From positions 14,321 through 78,320 of the forward strand of contig JBNGCX010000010.1 of NCBI GenBank assembly GCA_049974865.1: 64,000 bases of DNA, read 5' to 3'. The notes beneath the pieces were generated by a model. That model was not told the origin of the DNA. It did not search any database and was given only the letters and a program-made list of their open reading frames with translations. Below are positions 1 to 8,950 of the stretch, one piece after another. The stretch comes from JAGSOU01 sp049974865 (GTDB lineage Bacteria > Pseudomonadota > Alphaproteobacteria > Rhodobacterales > Rhodobacteraceae). Position 1 is the first letter of the stretch; each line of letters opens with the position of its first letter. Made by a program: the position numbers and the translations under genes.

Positions 1-2
1 CC

Positions 3-794
3 TGGCTGCAGGGGAATTTCATGCGCAGCGGCGCGCCGGACGGCCTGGGCTACCAGATGATCTGGGCCTTCGAAGGGCCCGAGGGCAGCCCGAAGGAGCC
101 GCTGCTGCTGATGCGCGGCATGTACCGCGGCCCCCGGGCCGAGATGGAGGACGCATTGAAACCGGTCCTTGCCCTGCCGGGGGCCAGGCTGCAGGCGCTC
201 TACGATCCGCAGCCCTATAGCGACCTGAACCGCATCCTGCTGACCGAACCCTACGAGGTACCGCAATTCCCCAAGGGCATGACGCCGATGCCGCCGCCCG
301 AGGCCAAGCTCAGCCGCTATATCTCGCGCCCCATCCCGGCGGAGGGCTGGCAGGAACTCATCCACTATTTCCGGACCAGTCCAAGCCCCTATACCATCGC
401 CGCGATGGAGGTGTACGGCGGCGCCATCGCCGCGGTCGGCGAGGCCGAGAACGCCTTCCTCCACCGCGATGCGGATTGCGACCTCTTCTTCGATGTCTTC
501 TGGCAGACCGAAGAGGAGCGCGAGACCATGGAAACATTCCTCGCCGGCTGGGAGGAGCGGGTCGCGCCGCATTGGAGCGGCCGCGTCTACCAGAACTACC
601 CCAGCCCCGACAATCCGGACTTCGGCGAGAACTACTGGGGCCCGCGCTATCCCGTGCTGCGCGCGGTCAAGACGAAATACGACCCCGGCAACCTCTTCTC
701 CTACCCGCAGAGCATCGCGCCTCTGGACCGGACCGGACGGCCGGGCGGCATCGCCGGGCTGGAAGACCCGGTGCGGTATGAAAGCGGATCCTGA
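3..794 (+). CDS. FAD-binding oxidoreductase, C-terminal part (BBE domain), 5' truncated
   Basis: The reading frame is open from the window edge, so the N-terminal FAD-binding half lies outside. The visible ~264 residues end in a berberine-bridge-enzyme (BBE) module: YQNYPSPD, then NYWGPRYPVLRAVKTKYDPG and LFSYPQSI, the usual C-terminal signature of oxygen-dependent flavoproteins related to reticuline oxidase and 6-hydroxynicotine oxidase. Such enzymes oxidise small alcohols, sugars or amines; the substrate cannot be told from this fragment. The next gene starts 3 bases after the stop, so the two are probably co-transcribed. Confidence 0.85.
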   Translation, partial: WLQGNFMRSGAPDGLGYQMIWAFEGPEGSPKEPLLLMRGMYRGPRAEMEDALKPVLALPGARLQALYDPQPYSDLNRILLTEPYEVPQFPKGMTPMPPPEAKLSRYISRPIPAEGWQELIHYFRTSPSPYTIAAMEVYGGAIAAVGEAENAFLHRDADCDLFFDVFWQTEEERETMETFLAGWEERVAPHWSGRVYQNYPSPDNPDFGENYWGPRYPVLRAVKTKYDPGNLFSYPQSIAPLDRTGRPGGIAGLEDPVRYESGS

Positions 795-797
795 CCC

Positions 798-3794
798 ATG
801 ACCGCCGCGGTGGCATCTGCGCGTTCAGTTGCCGGATGGCTGGCGGATCTGGGGCTTGGCGCCTATGCCGCGCGGTTCGAGCAGGCCGAGGTCGAGCTGG
901 AGGTCCTGCCGCATCTGACCGACGCCGATCTGAAGGAACTGGGGGTCCATGCCCTGGGCCATCGACGCAAGATCCTGGCCCGCGCGGCGCAGCTTGCCGA
1001 TAGCGAGGCGCAGAATCTCGACGCGGCCGAACGGCGCTACCTGACGGTGATGTTCTGCGATCTCGTCGGCTCCACCCGGTTGGCCGAAACACTGGGCGCC
1101 GAGCCTTTCAGCGAAATGCTGGGCGGTTATTACCGCGCCGTCGAGGCTGCGATCGAGCCCTTCGGAGGCCATGTCGCACAGCACCTTGGCGATGGCGTTC
1201 TGGTCTATTTCGGGTACCCGAATGTGGTCGAGGACGCCGCGCTGAACGCGGTGATGGCGGCCCGAGGCGCGGTCGGTTCGGTGGCACGCCTGACCGCGCC
1301 GAATGGCGAGCGCCTGGCGGCCCGGATCGGCCTGGCGACCGGGTTCGTCGTGATCGACGGCCTGCATCCGGGCTGGTCGCAGGAAGGCGGCCGCGCTTTC
1401 GGGTCCACCGTCAACCTGGCCGCGCGCCTCCAATCGGAAGCCCGGGCCGGGGGCATCCTGCTGTCCGCGTCCACCGCCGCACTCCTGGCGGACAGGTTTG
1501 AGCTGGTGCCGCTCGGGCCGCGGCACCTGAAGGGCATCGACCCTCCCTGCGCGGTGTTCGAGGTGGGCGGACGGCGCGCGGCCGCGACGGAAACCGCGCC
1601 TGTTGTGCGCCCCGGCCGCGTGCGTTTCATCAACCGCCGGGCCGAGCTTTCCCGGCTGACCGCCGGCTGGGCGCGCGTGGCACATGGCGGTTCGGCCCTG
1701 GTCACCGTTGCGGGCGAGCCCGGGATCGGCAAATCGCGACTGATCGCCGAGTTCCTGGCGCGGCTGCGACACAAGGGCCACCCTGTGCGCCGCATCGCCT
1801 GCGCGCCCGAGGGGCAGGACACGCCCTTTCACGCCGTCATGCTGGCACTGGAGCAGGAGGGCGACGGCAATGGCGCCGAGCTCATGCGCGAGATCCAGGC
1901 CGCGACCGCGGTCAGCCAGAGCGAGCGCCGCTCGCGACGGGAGCGCCTGATTGACCGGCTTTGCCACCACCTGGCCGGCCCGGAAACCGATGCGCGCGCG
2001 CTCTGGATCGACGATCTGCAATTCGCCGACCCATCGACGAAAGAAACCCTGAACCGCCTGATCTCGTCGGCGCCGAAAGGGCTGATGGTCCTGCTCACCA
2101 GCCGGGAACCGGCAGAGGCGGCCCGGATCGCGCGGGCATATGGCGGCCTGTTCATGCCGCTGGGCGCGCTCGACCCGGACGACACCGGCTCGCTGATCGC
2201 AGAGGTCTTCGCCGGGGTGCCGAAGGCGGCGCCGGTCGTCCGTCAGCTGATCGAGCGGGCCGAGGGCGTGCCGCTCTTTGCGGAGGAACTGGCGCTGGAG
2301 ATGCGCGCGCGACTGTCGGCATCGGGGACCGCCCCGGCGGAGGCCCCGAAGACCCTGCCGATCCCGTCGAGCCTGCAACAAAGCCTTCAGGCCCGGATCG
2401 GCCGGCTGACGCGCGCGCGGCCGCTGCTGCGGCTGGCCGCCAGCACCGGCCGCGTGACGCCCATCCCGCTCCTGCGCGATCTGTGGCCCGGGCCCGGCCC
2501 CATGGAGGCCGCCCTGGAAGAGATCGTCGCCTCGGGCCTGGCCGAGCTTTGCCCGGCGCCGCGCCCGGGGGGCGAGGACCGGCTGGTGCTGCGGCATCAG
2601 CTTGTATGCGACTGCGCCTATGACATGATCCTCAGGCGCGACCGGGTCCGCATCCACGGCGCGATCGCCGAGGCGCTCGGACGGCGCGCCGCCGGCGGCC
2701 TGCCCGTCGCCCGGACCATGCGCGCCGACCATCTCGAACGCGCGGATCGCCCGCGCGAGGCCGCCGAGCTGTGGGCCGAGGCCGGGCGCCACGCCGCGCA
2801 GCAGTCGGCCGATGCCGAGGCGGTGTCGCTCTACCGCAAGGCGCTGGCGCTCGTGCCCGCGGTCGATGATCCGGACTGGGCCGGGAAATTCGAGGCCGAC
2901 ACGCTCCTGGCCCTGTTCCCGGCCCTGATCGGCGCCGAAGGCTACCGCGCCGCGGGCACCGATGTGTTCCGGCGCGTCAACGCGTTGATCGCGCGGACCG
3001 GGGGCGCGCGGCGCGTCTTTTCCTCGCTGTTCTTCCAGTGGATCGACATGGTCGTCCAGGGAGACATCGACACCGCCCATGAATTTGCCTTCGGCCTGTC
3101 GGGCGTTGTCGGGACCGGGGACAGCTGGCTGCACCAGATGATGCTACGCCGCATGATCGGGTCGACGCATATGTTCCGCGGCGAGTTTTCCGAGGCGCGG
3201 CACCACCTTCAACGGTTCCTGCAGGGCTACGACCGGACACGGCACGCCGAACCCCTGCGTCAGTTCGGCGCGACCGACAACCACGCGACCGTGCTGTGTT
3301 GTCTGGCGGCTATCGAAGCGATCGTGGGCAGCGCCGATGGGACGCGAGGCGCAACCGCGCGCGCGCTGCGCGCAGCCGAGGACCTTGGGCATACCCACAC
3401 GCTCTGCCATACGCTGACCTTCGGGTGCGCCTTGCCCGCCGGGATTCGGCGCGACTGGCAGGCTTTCGCCCGCCACACCGGGCGTCTCGCGGAAATCGCC
3501 GGGAAACGGGACCTTTCCTTCTGGATCGTCTTTTCCGAGATGCTCAGCGGCATTGAGCGAACCGCGGCCGGCGACGTGGAAGAGGGCAGCGCGGCTTTCG
3601 ACGGGGCCCGCGGCGCGCTTCTGGCGCAGGGCTTCCGCTTCATGGTCCCGACTTTCACGCTCGTGCAGGCCCTGGCGAGGGACGAGACCCGGCCCGTGCC
3701 CGACCCGGAACTCGCAGCGATCGAACAGGCGCTGTCCGCGGGCGAACGCTGGCTTCTGGGGGCCTGCCGACGGCTGCGCGCGGCGGGGTCATAG
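798..3794 (+). CDS. SAM domain / class III nucleotide cyclase / STAND-type ATPase signalling protein
   Basis: 998 aa. Domain order: a sterile alpha motif (about 10-65, WLADLGLGAYAARFEQAEVE), a class III cyclase homology domain (about 80-255) and a large P-loop ATPase (Walker A GEPGIGKS at 306-313) with a helical C-terminus. Metal-binding Asp are D88 (MFCDLVGST) and D132 (LGDGVLVYFGYP); the transition-state pair is N206 and R210 (STVNLAARLQ). The adenine-selecting Lys of typical adenylate cyclases (K-x-x-G-D) is Gln128 here, so cAMP as product is not assured. This SAM-CYC-ATPase architecture is widespread in alphaproteobacteria and its signals are mostly unknown. The gene converges on a Crp/Fnr regulator, the stop regions overlapping by 6 bp, which suggests a cyclic-nucleotide circuit. 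Confidence 0.9.
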   Translation: MTAAVASARSVAGWLADLGLGAYAARFEQAEVELEVLPHLTDADLKELGVHALGHRRKILARAAQLADSEAQNLDAAERRYLTVMFCDLVGSTRLAETLGAEPFSEMLGGYYRAVEAAIEPFGGHVAQHLGDGVLVYFGYPNVVEDAALNAVMAARGAVGSVARLTAPNGERLAARIGLATGFVVIDGLHPGWSQEGGRAFGSTVNLAARLQSEARAGGILLSASTAALLADRFELVPLGPRHLKGIDPPCAVFEVGGRRAAATETAPVVRPGRVRFINRRAELSRLTAGWARVAHGGSALVTVAGEPGIGKSRLIAEFLARLRHKGHPVRRIACAPEGQDTPFHAVMLALEQEGDGNGAELMREIQAATAVSQSERRSRRERLIDRLCHHLAGPETDARALWIDDLQFADPSTKETLNRLISSAPKGLMVLLTSREPAEAARIARAYGGLFMPLGALDPDDTGSLIAEVFAGVPKAAPVVRQLIERAEGVPLFAEELALEMRARLSASGTAPAEAPKTLPIPSSLQQSLQARIGRLTRARPLLRLAASTGRVTPIPLLRDLWPGPGPMEAALEEIVASGLAELCPAPRPGGEDRLVLRHQLVCDCAYDMILRRDRVRIHGAIAEALGRRAAGGLPVARTMRADHLERADRPREAAELWAEAGRHAAQQSADAEAVSLYRKALALVPAVDDPDWAGKFEADTLLALFPALIGAEGYRAAGTDVFRRVNALIARTGGARRVFSSLFFQWIDMVVQGDIDTAHEFAFGLSGVVGTGDSWLHQMMLRRMIGSTHMFRGEFSEARHHLQRFLQGYDRTRHAEPLRQFGATDNHATVLCCLAAIEAIVGSADGTRGATARALRAAEDLGHTHTLCHTLTFGCALPAGIRRDWQAFARHTGRLAEIAGKRDLSFWIVFSEMLSGIERTAAGDVEEGSAAFDGARGALLAQGFRFMVPTFTLVQALARDETRPVPDPELAAIEQALSAGERWLLGACRRLRAAGS

Positions 3795-4490
3795 CCCCCT
3801 GAGCAACGCGTCGATGTCGCGGAAGGCGATCCTGCGCCGGCCGGTTTCGATGACCCCGTCGGCGGCCAGGCGCGCGATCACCCGGCTCACCGCCTCGCGG
3901 TTGGCGCCGACATAGGCGGCCATGGCGTGATGGGTGGGCGCGGGGCTGAGCACGCCCCCCGGTTTCAACTGCCCGGCACGCTGCGCAAGACGCGAGAGCA
4001 GCGCGCGAACCCGCTTGTCCACGTCATGCGCGACCAGGGCGAAGATGCGCTCGGTCAGCCGGCGGTTGCGCTCTGCCAGGTCCAAGGCCAGGTTTTGCGC
4101 GATCCGGGGCTCGCGCGCCATCCAGCGCCGGAACGCCACCGCACGCATGACGCCCAGGCGGCTCTTGGTCGCGGCGGAGACGGTGATCGACCGCTCGCGC
4201 CCGTCCAGCGCGGTGATCTCCCCGAAATACTGGCCCGGACCGATCTCGGCGAAGGCGATCTCCTTGCCCTCCGTCGACAGGAGGACCCCCAGCAGCCGGC
4301 CCGAGAAAACGACATAGACATCGTCGCTCCGGTCGCCCTGTTCGACGACGACCTGGCCGGGCTGCATCGAGATGGGCTGCAGATCGGCGGCGAACGCGGC
4401 GCGCGTTGCGGCGTCGAGGCCGGACAGTAGCGATAGCGACGGCAGATCCGGCGCCGGCGCGGGAGCATCGAGAATGTCCTTCGTAATCAT
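3789..4490 (-). CDS. Crp/Fnr-family transcriptional regulator
   Basis: 233 aa from the ATG at 4490 (MITKDILDAP); an upstream in-frame ATG at 4583 would add 31 low-complexity residues and has no better ribosome site. An N-terminal cyclic-nucleotide-binding beta-roll (QPGQVVVEQGD ... GPGQYFGEITALDGRERS) keeps the phosphate-binding-cassette pattern FGE...RS expected of real cNMP binders. There is no Cys cluster for an Fnr-type iron-sulfur centre. The C-terminal winged helix-turn-helix includes THHAMAAYVGANREAVSRV. It lies downstream of, and on the same strand as, the two unknown genes at 4729-8523 and converges with the cyclase gene, so it is a plausible reader of the cyclase product. Target genes are not visible. 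Confidence 0.9.
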   Translation of the reverse strand: MITKDILDAPAPAPDLPSLSLLSGLDAATRAAFAADLQPISMQPGQVVVEQGDRSDDVYVVFSGRLLGVLLSTEGKEIAFAEIGPGQYFGEITALDGRERSITVSAATKSRLGVMRAVAFRRWMAREPRIAQNLALDLAERNRRLTERIFALVAHDVDKRVRALLSRLAQRAGQLKPGGVLSPAPTHHAMAAYVGANREAVSRVIARLAADGVIETGRRRIAFRDIDALLRGL

Positions 4491-4607
4491 GACCCGGTCC
4501 AACTTGAGGCTGCAGCAACCGGCTGCCGAAAACACACAAGAAAACGGTTTCGGGCACAGCCTATCACGCCCGGCCGCGATCACGATCCTCTTTCGGGCTG
4601 CACCCGC

Positions 4608-4685
4608 CGATCGTTCCGGGCCGCGGCACGGTGCCCCGCAGGTGGTCCTGGCCAGAACGCGGAACGATCGCGCCCGGCCAGGACC
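4608..4685. repeat. Two interleaved inverted repeats
   Basis: Repeat A: CGATCGTTCCG at 4608-4618 pairs with its perfect complement at 4660-4670 (11 bp). Repeat B: GGTCCTGGCC at 4644-4653 pairs perfectly with 4676-4685 (10 bp). The arms alternate (A-B-A'-B'), so the two hairpins exclude each other unless a pseudoknot forms. They sit in the 238-bp gap between the 845-aa gene and the crp-like gene, within the leader of the latter if they are co-transcribed. No U-tract follows, so a simple terminator is unlikely. Confidence 0.55.
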
Positions 4686-4728
4686 GTTGGTTACTCAAAG
4701 TCACTCGTTACCCGGGGCGGCGACCGCG

Positions 4729-7266
4729 TCAACGCAGCTGCCGCCCCAACACATCGCTCAGCAGGAATTCCGCGCTTTTCTTGCGCCCCTGCCGAAGATC
4801 GTAATCCTGGCTATGCGCCGCGCGCTCGACGAACAGCCGCACGAGATCCCGCGTCGAGGCGATCGGCCAGCCGTCGACGAAATCGAGGATCCGGGCCGAC
4901 GCGGCGCCGGCCGTCTCTTGCTGGATCGTGATCAGCACCGGTTTGGTCGGCGCCACGGCCAGGTTCCTGACGGCGGTGGTCCCGCGCACCACGACGGCGG
5001 GATTGCTGTCCCGAGACACCAGCTCCGCTTCCAGGCCGGCGCGCGCCAGGACCATGTTCAGGCGCTGCGGCAACGGCCGGAAGGCCCAGGCCGACTGCAC
5101 CCGGTAGGGACGGTAGAGCAGTTCGACGCGCCCGTCGCAGCAGATGCTGAGAAGGTCATTCGGATGCTGCGCGGCCTGGGCCGTCTGCATCCGACCGGCC
5201 AGCCCACCGGTGACATAGAACATGCCGCTATGCGTGTCGGAATTCAGGGCCAGAACCGCCTCGATCGCGCTTCTTACGCCCTGCCACAGGGGGACCTGCG
5301 CCGTGTCCGGCCCGCCGATGGCCTGGGCCATGGTGATTTCATCGTGCACCAGTTGCCGCGACAGCGTGCTGGCCGCGTTCTGAACCGCCAGGAGCTCTCG
5401 GCAGGTCGCCTGGTCGTCTTCTGCAATTCGGCCTTCGACCTGCTGCCAGATCGGCGCGATAGCGGCGTCGTCCAGCAGGCTCTCTGCCTGTGCCGAGAGA
5501 TGATCGTCCAGTGCCGCCAGCCAGTCCGGCCGCGTCCAGGCATCGGGCAAGGACCGGATCACGGCGGCCAGCACCCAGGCCTTCAGCCGGTCCACGGTCG
5601 CGTCACCGCCTGCGCCGAAGGCCCTGCTGCCGCGCGGCAGCGCGCGTTGCGATACCCGCAGCGCGTCTTGGACACGCCGGGCCAGCAGGTCGTCTTGGCT
5701 GTCCAGCACCAGTTTCAGCCGCACCAGCCGCTTGGCGAGCTTGCGGTCGGCGGTGTTGTTGGCCAGCGCCTCGCGGATGATGGTGGAGAAATCGTCGACG
5801 AAATACGGAAGGGTGGGCACCGGGATCCCGTCGCGGGTCACGCCCGGCTGGTCGGCGATCCCGACGTCCAGCCAATGCTCCGACAACTCGACCGAGTTGC
5901 GCTTGGAGATTCCGACATCGATCAGTTCGCCGTTCACGCCGACCGGCCTGCTGCGTTCCCGCGCGGCCGCCGCCGCTGCCGGGCCGAGATTGGCGGCGAA
6001 CGCCGCCGGAAGCCCCGCGGTGCCGTTCGCCACCGCCAGCTCCTGGCTGTGCTCGGCCAGGAGCGCGTAGCGCGAATAGTCCTTCAGGTCGTCCGCATCG
6101 GTCATTGGCCGGGCCCGCGCCGCCATCTGCGGCGCGTTCAGGTCGCCGGCATGGCGGTTCAGCAGCGCGGTGTAGCCGAAACGTGCCTGGTCCAGAAAGG
6201 CCACCACCAGGTCGTTGACCGCGGCGAAGGCCTCGTACCATGCCTCGGGCGGCAGGGACGGGTTGATCAGGATGCCGGTGTCCCAGTCGTTCTCGCCCTG
6301 CTGCGGCGCGCCCAGGGCGGTGTACATCGCCCGCCCGCCCTTCAGGAAGAACCGGATCACGTCCTCGCCTACGCCGAGGGCGGCCTTCAGCCGGTCGTTC
6401 AACGCCTGGAGCCGGGTCTTGAGCTCGACCACCTGGTCCTCATGCCACCCGGTCAGCCAGTCCCAGTCGGCGCGGTGCATCGCCTTCGTCGCCGCGCCGC
6501 TGGCGGCACCCTTTGAATTCAGGTCCATCGGCGCGGCCTGATCGCCGCCCTGGAACCGGTGCATCAGGCGGAACAGGTAGAAGGGTGCAATGTTGTAAAG
6601 GCTCCGGGCCGAGGCCACGGCATTCCCGGGCGCCCGCAGGGGATCGATCAGGTTCTGCCCGACCTCTTGCACGTAGTCAGCGACGCTCTCCGGGTCGTCA
6701 TGCTGCTCTGCCCAGCGGTCGGCGGCCGCGCCGGGGGCGCCCGCGAACATGCCCAGGTAGCGCGCCGCGTCTCTGACCCCGGCGCCTGCATGATCGAGAT
6801 CCTGCGCGTCGGTGATCAGCGCGATCAGCTCGGCCGCATCGCCCACGGCGGATTTGAGCGCGTCATAAGTGCCGTCCGCGGCGTCGCGTTGCATCGCTTG
6901 CACGAGGTCGAAATGGGCCTGGAGGTTCTTCAGCCGGTCGTCGATCAGCGGCGCCGTGTCGGGTTGCAGGCGCGAGGGCGCATCGGAAGACAGCGAGAAG
7001 AACTGGCTCATCGCCTCGAAGGCGTTTTCCCGCGCCTGGTCGGCATCGTTGCCGCCCCGCCGCTCGGCGGCCTGCACGACGTTGACATATTCGGTTTCCA
7101 GCACCGACAGCGGGTGCACCGCCAGCGCGGTCCAGGCCGTGGCGGCTGCGTCCTGCTGCGCATCGAAGACCGGCGCGGGGCGCTGCGGGGGCGGGTCCTG
7201 GGTCGCGACCGCCTGCTCGGCGAGCTTCGCGATATTGTCGAAGTAGACGTCCACTTGCGTCGTCAT
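4729..7266 (-). CDS. Unrecognised 845-aa protein with tandem nucleotidyltransferase-like modules
   Basis: I do not recognise the family. Seen: residues 307-330 read LKGGRAM ... NDWDT, the G-G-(x14)-N-D-x-D arrangement of nucleotidyltransferase folds, with GELIDVGISKRN at 446-457 as a possible third acidic strand (D450). A second copy with identical spacing, GGLA at 687-690 and ND at 703-704, lacks the second acidic residue (DLL in place of DWD). Each copy is followed by an FVD motif (489, 796) and a basic helix (ADRKLAKRLVR; DLRQGRKK). The N-terminal 250 residues look all-helical. There is no signal peptide or membrane segment. It lies 75 bp downstream of the 393-aa gene on the same strand, with AAGGA before the ATG. 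The nucleotidyltransferase assignment is inference. Confidence 0.75.
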   Translation of the reverse strand: MTTQVDVYFDNIAKLAEQAVATQDPPPQRPAPVFDAQQDAAATAWTALAVHPLSVLETEYVNVVQAAERRGGNDADQARENAFEAMSQFFSLSSDAPSRLQPDTAPLIDDRLKNLQAHFDLVQAMQRDAADGTYDALKSAVGDAAELIALITDAQDLDHAGAGVRDAARYLGMFAGAPGAAADRWAEQHDDPESVADYVQEVGQNLIDPLRAPGNAVASARSLYNIAPFYLFRLMHRFQGGDQAAPMDLNSKGAASGAATKAMHRADWDWLTGWHEDQVVELKTRLQALNDRLKAALGVGEDVIRFFLKGGRAMYTALGAPQQGENDWDTGILINPSLPPEAWYEAFAAVNDLVVAFLDQARFGYTALLNRHAGDLNAPQMAARARPMTDADDLKDYSRYALLAEHSQELAVANGTAGLPAAFAANLGPAAAAAARERSRPVGVNGELIDVGISKRNSVELSEHWLDVGIADQPGVTRDGIPVPTLPYFVDDFSTIIREALANNTADRKLAKRLVRLKLVLDSQDDLLARRVQDALRVSQRALPRGSRAFGAGGDATVDRLKAWVLAAVIRSLPDAWTRPDWLAALDDHLSAQAESLLDDAAIAPIWQQVEGRIAEDDQATCRELLAVQNAASTLSRQLVHDEITMAQAIGGPDTAQVPLWQGVRSAIEAVLALNSDTHSGMFYVTGGLAGRMQTAQAAQHPNDLLSICCDGRVELLYRPYRVQSAWAFRPLPQRLNMVLARAGLEAELVSRDSNPAVVVRGTTAVRNLAVAPTKPVLITIQQETAGAASARILDFVDGWPIASTRDLVRLFVERAAHSQDYDLRQGRKKSAEFLLSDVLGRQLR

Positions 7267-7341
7267 TTCCGTGGTCCTTCCCTCGTCGGGCGGGCGAGGC
7301 GGCGTGGCCGTCGAGCCGCGCCGCCCGAGAAGCGGTCGCCG

Positions 7342-8523
7342 TCAGTTCGGCGCGTCCTGGATCGTTGCGCCCCAGATCGCGATCAGCCCCTTGTTGAGTT
7401 GGTAGCGCACGCTGAGCGAGCCATCCTCGTTATGGGTGAAGCTCTGCGTGTGGGTGGCCGAGGCCTCGGCCGAGAAGAAAGGCCAGACCCCGAACGATGC
7501 TTCGGACTTGATCTGCTGGAAGTCATCCTTGGAATAGGTCGCCTTCGAGGTCACCGTCAGGTCGTAGTCGCTGACCAGGAGAAGCTCCGACATGCGCCGC
7601 GCCAGCGATCCGTCGGTGCCGAAGAACGACTCCCAGTCCCCCATGTTGGAATTCGGGTCCCAGATCGTGTTGTCGTTCTTGGCGTTATAGGCGCGGCTGA
7701 TCTCCGAATCGTCCAGCCAACCGGCGGCTTGGGAAGCCAAGGTGGCATATTTCCCGATCGTGCCGGTGATCGTGAAATCGCTGCTGGTCGCCAGCTTGTT
7801 GAGCTGTTCGAACGAGCCGCCGACACTGCCGCTGAAGATGTCGTAGAAGCCCGAGGCCGAGCCCGACACCGTGGTGCCGTCGGTCGAGGTCGTCGCGGTG
7901 GCCGAGTTATAGTTGATCGTGGCCGGGGCGCCTTCGTTGATCGCCTTCTTGGCCGCCTCGATCGTGCAGGAGTAGGCGGGCAGGCTGTAGGACTGGCCGG
8001 CGCTGTTGGTGAAGGTCATGTAGTAGGCCTTGTCCACGTAGTTGTTCAGCGCCACGTTCAGCGGGTCGCTGAGCGTCTTGTCGAAGGCGGTCAGCGCGGC
8101 GGTCTCCTGGCCGGGATCCAGGTGGCGGCTGGCCCATTTCTTGAACAACTCCTTTTGCGTCAGGTCGGTGGTATCCGCGTTCCTGTAGGCAATCCAGTTG
8201 CTGTACTGGTCCTTCAGGGCGGCACGCAGGCCGCTCGAGCTGGTGGGCAGCATCGCGTGCAGCAACTGGTTGTAGGCCGTGGAGCGCTTGTTCTTGCCGG
8301 ACGGGTCGTAATAGGCCGTGGTCGAGCGCGGCGGCACCGCGTTGGCCATCAGGAACAGGCCGCTCGAATCGTCGCTTTGCAGGCCAAGATTGCCCTGGGC
8401 CATCTGAAAGGTATTGGGATCCATGCCCATCGCTTGGGCGACGACGTTGCGCCATCCGGCGTTCATGGTGTCGATCACCTGCCGCACATGGTCGTCGGCT
8501 GCGGTTCTGATCATGTCTTCCAT
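7342..8523 (-). CDS. Unrecognised 393-aa protein, first gene of the unknown cassette
   Basis: No family recognised. The N-terminal third is helical (DDHVRQVIDTMNAGW). The C-terminal half is rich in Ser, Thr, Gly and aromatics with alternating patterns suggestive of beta-strands (SGSASGFYDIFSGSVGGSF; ASFGVWPFFSAEASATHTQS). It ends in GLIAIWGATIQDAPN. There is no signal peptide and no clear transmembrane helix. The ATG at 8523 has GGGAG 11 bases upstream. Spacing to the 845-aa gene (75 bp) suggests one transcript and a joint function. A beta-rich self-assembling or pore-like protein is conceivable but not shown. Confidence 0.7.
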   Translation of the reverse strand: MEDMIRTAADDHVRQVIDTMNAGWRNVVAQAMGMDPNTFQMAQGNLGLQSDDSSGLFLMANAVPPRSTTAYYDPSGKNKRSTAYNQLLHAMLPTSSSGLRAALKDQYSNWIAYRNADTTDLTQKELFKKWASRHLDPGQETAALTAFDKTLSDPLNVALNNYVDKAYYMTFTNSAGQSYSLPAYSCTIEAAKKAINEGAPATINYNSATATTSTDGTTVSGSASGFYDIFSGSVGGSFEQLNKLATSSDFTITGTIGKYATLASQAAGWLDDSEISRAYNAKNDNTIWDPNSNMGDWESFFGTDGSLARRMSELLLVSDYDLTVTSKATYSKDDFQQIKSEASFGVWPFFSAEASATHTQSFTHNEDGSLSVRYQLNKGLIAIWGATIQDAPN

Positions 8524-8950
8524 CGCTTCGCTCTCCCTGTGCCGGCCCCCGCAACTCGGAGGGGCGTTCTGCCATCATTGGCGAGACCGAGAATGACGTG
8601 CTCCCGCGCGGCGCTCAGTGCGCCAGGACACAAACCGAGACTTTCCTTGGCAGAGAGGCGTTTCCACGACTGTCGGGCAGCGCCGGTTTTTCTCTGGCAA
8701 TGGGCCGGCCTCAAACCGCGCGGCTGTTCGTTCCGGCGCGCGTTCACCATTTCCAGCCGGGTCGCATTTGTCCGGGCAAGGTGGATAAGAAAGCGAAGCT
8801 GCCAACCGGAGAGCACCACCCGATTGCTCGATCAACGCCTTTTCCACTGAAGAAACCCGCGGCGGAGGCGCGAAAGCCCCCTCTTGCCCTCTCCGCCCTT
8901 GAACCCGGCTGCGCTTTGTCCGACATCTCCCCCCGCAACAGGAGAAGAAG
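8524..8950. other. Divergent intergenic region
   Basis: 427 bp separating the unknown cassette (leftward) from the nitroreductase (rightward). It must hold both promoters. I found no convincing -35/-10 pair, long repeat or RNA gene. Short open frames here have no ribosome site and no coding character. Confidence 0.5.

Noticed and set aside
4729..8523. CBASS or another known anti-phage system
   Set aside because: Despite NTase-like motifs there is no CD-NTase signature, no effector with a known domain and no Cap2/Cap3-type gene. I keep it as an unknown cassette.
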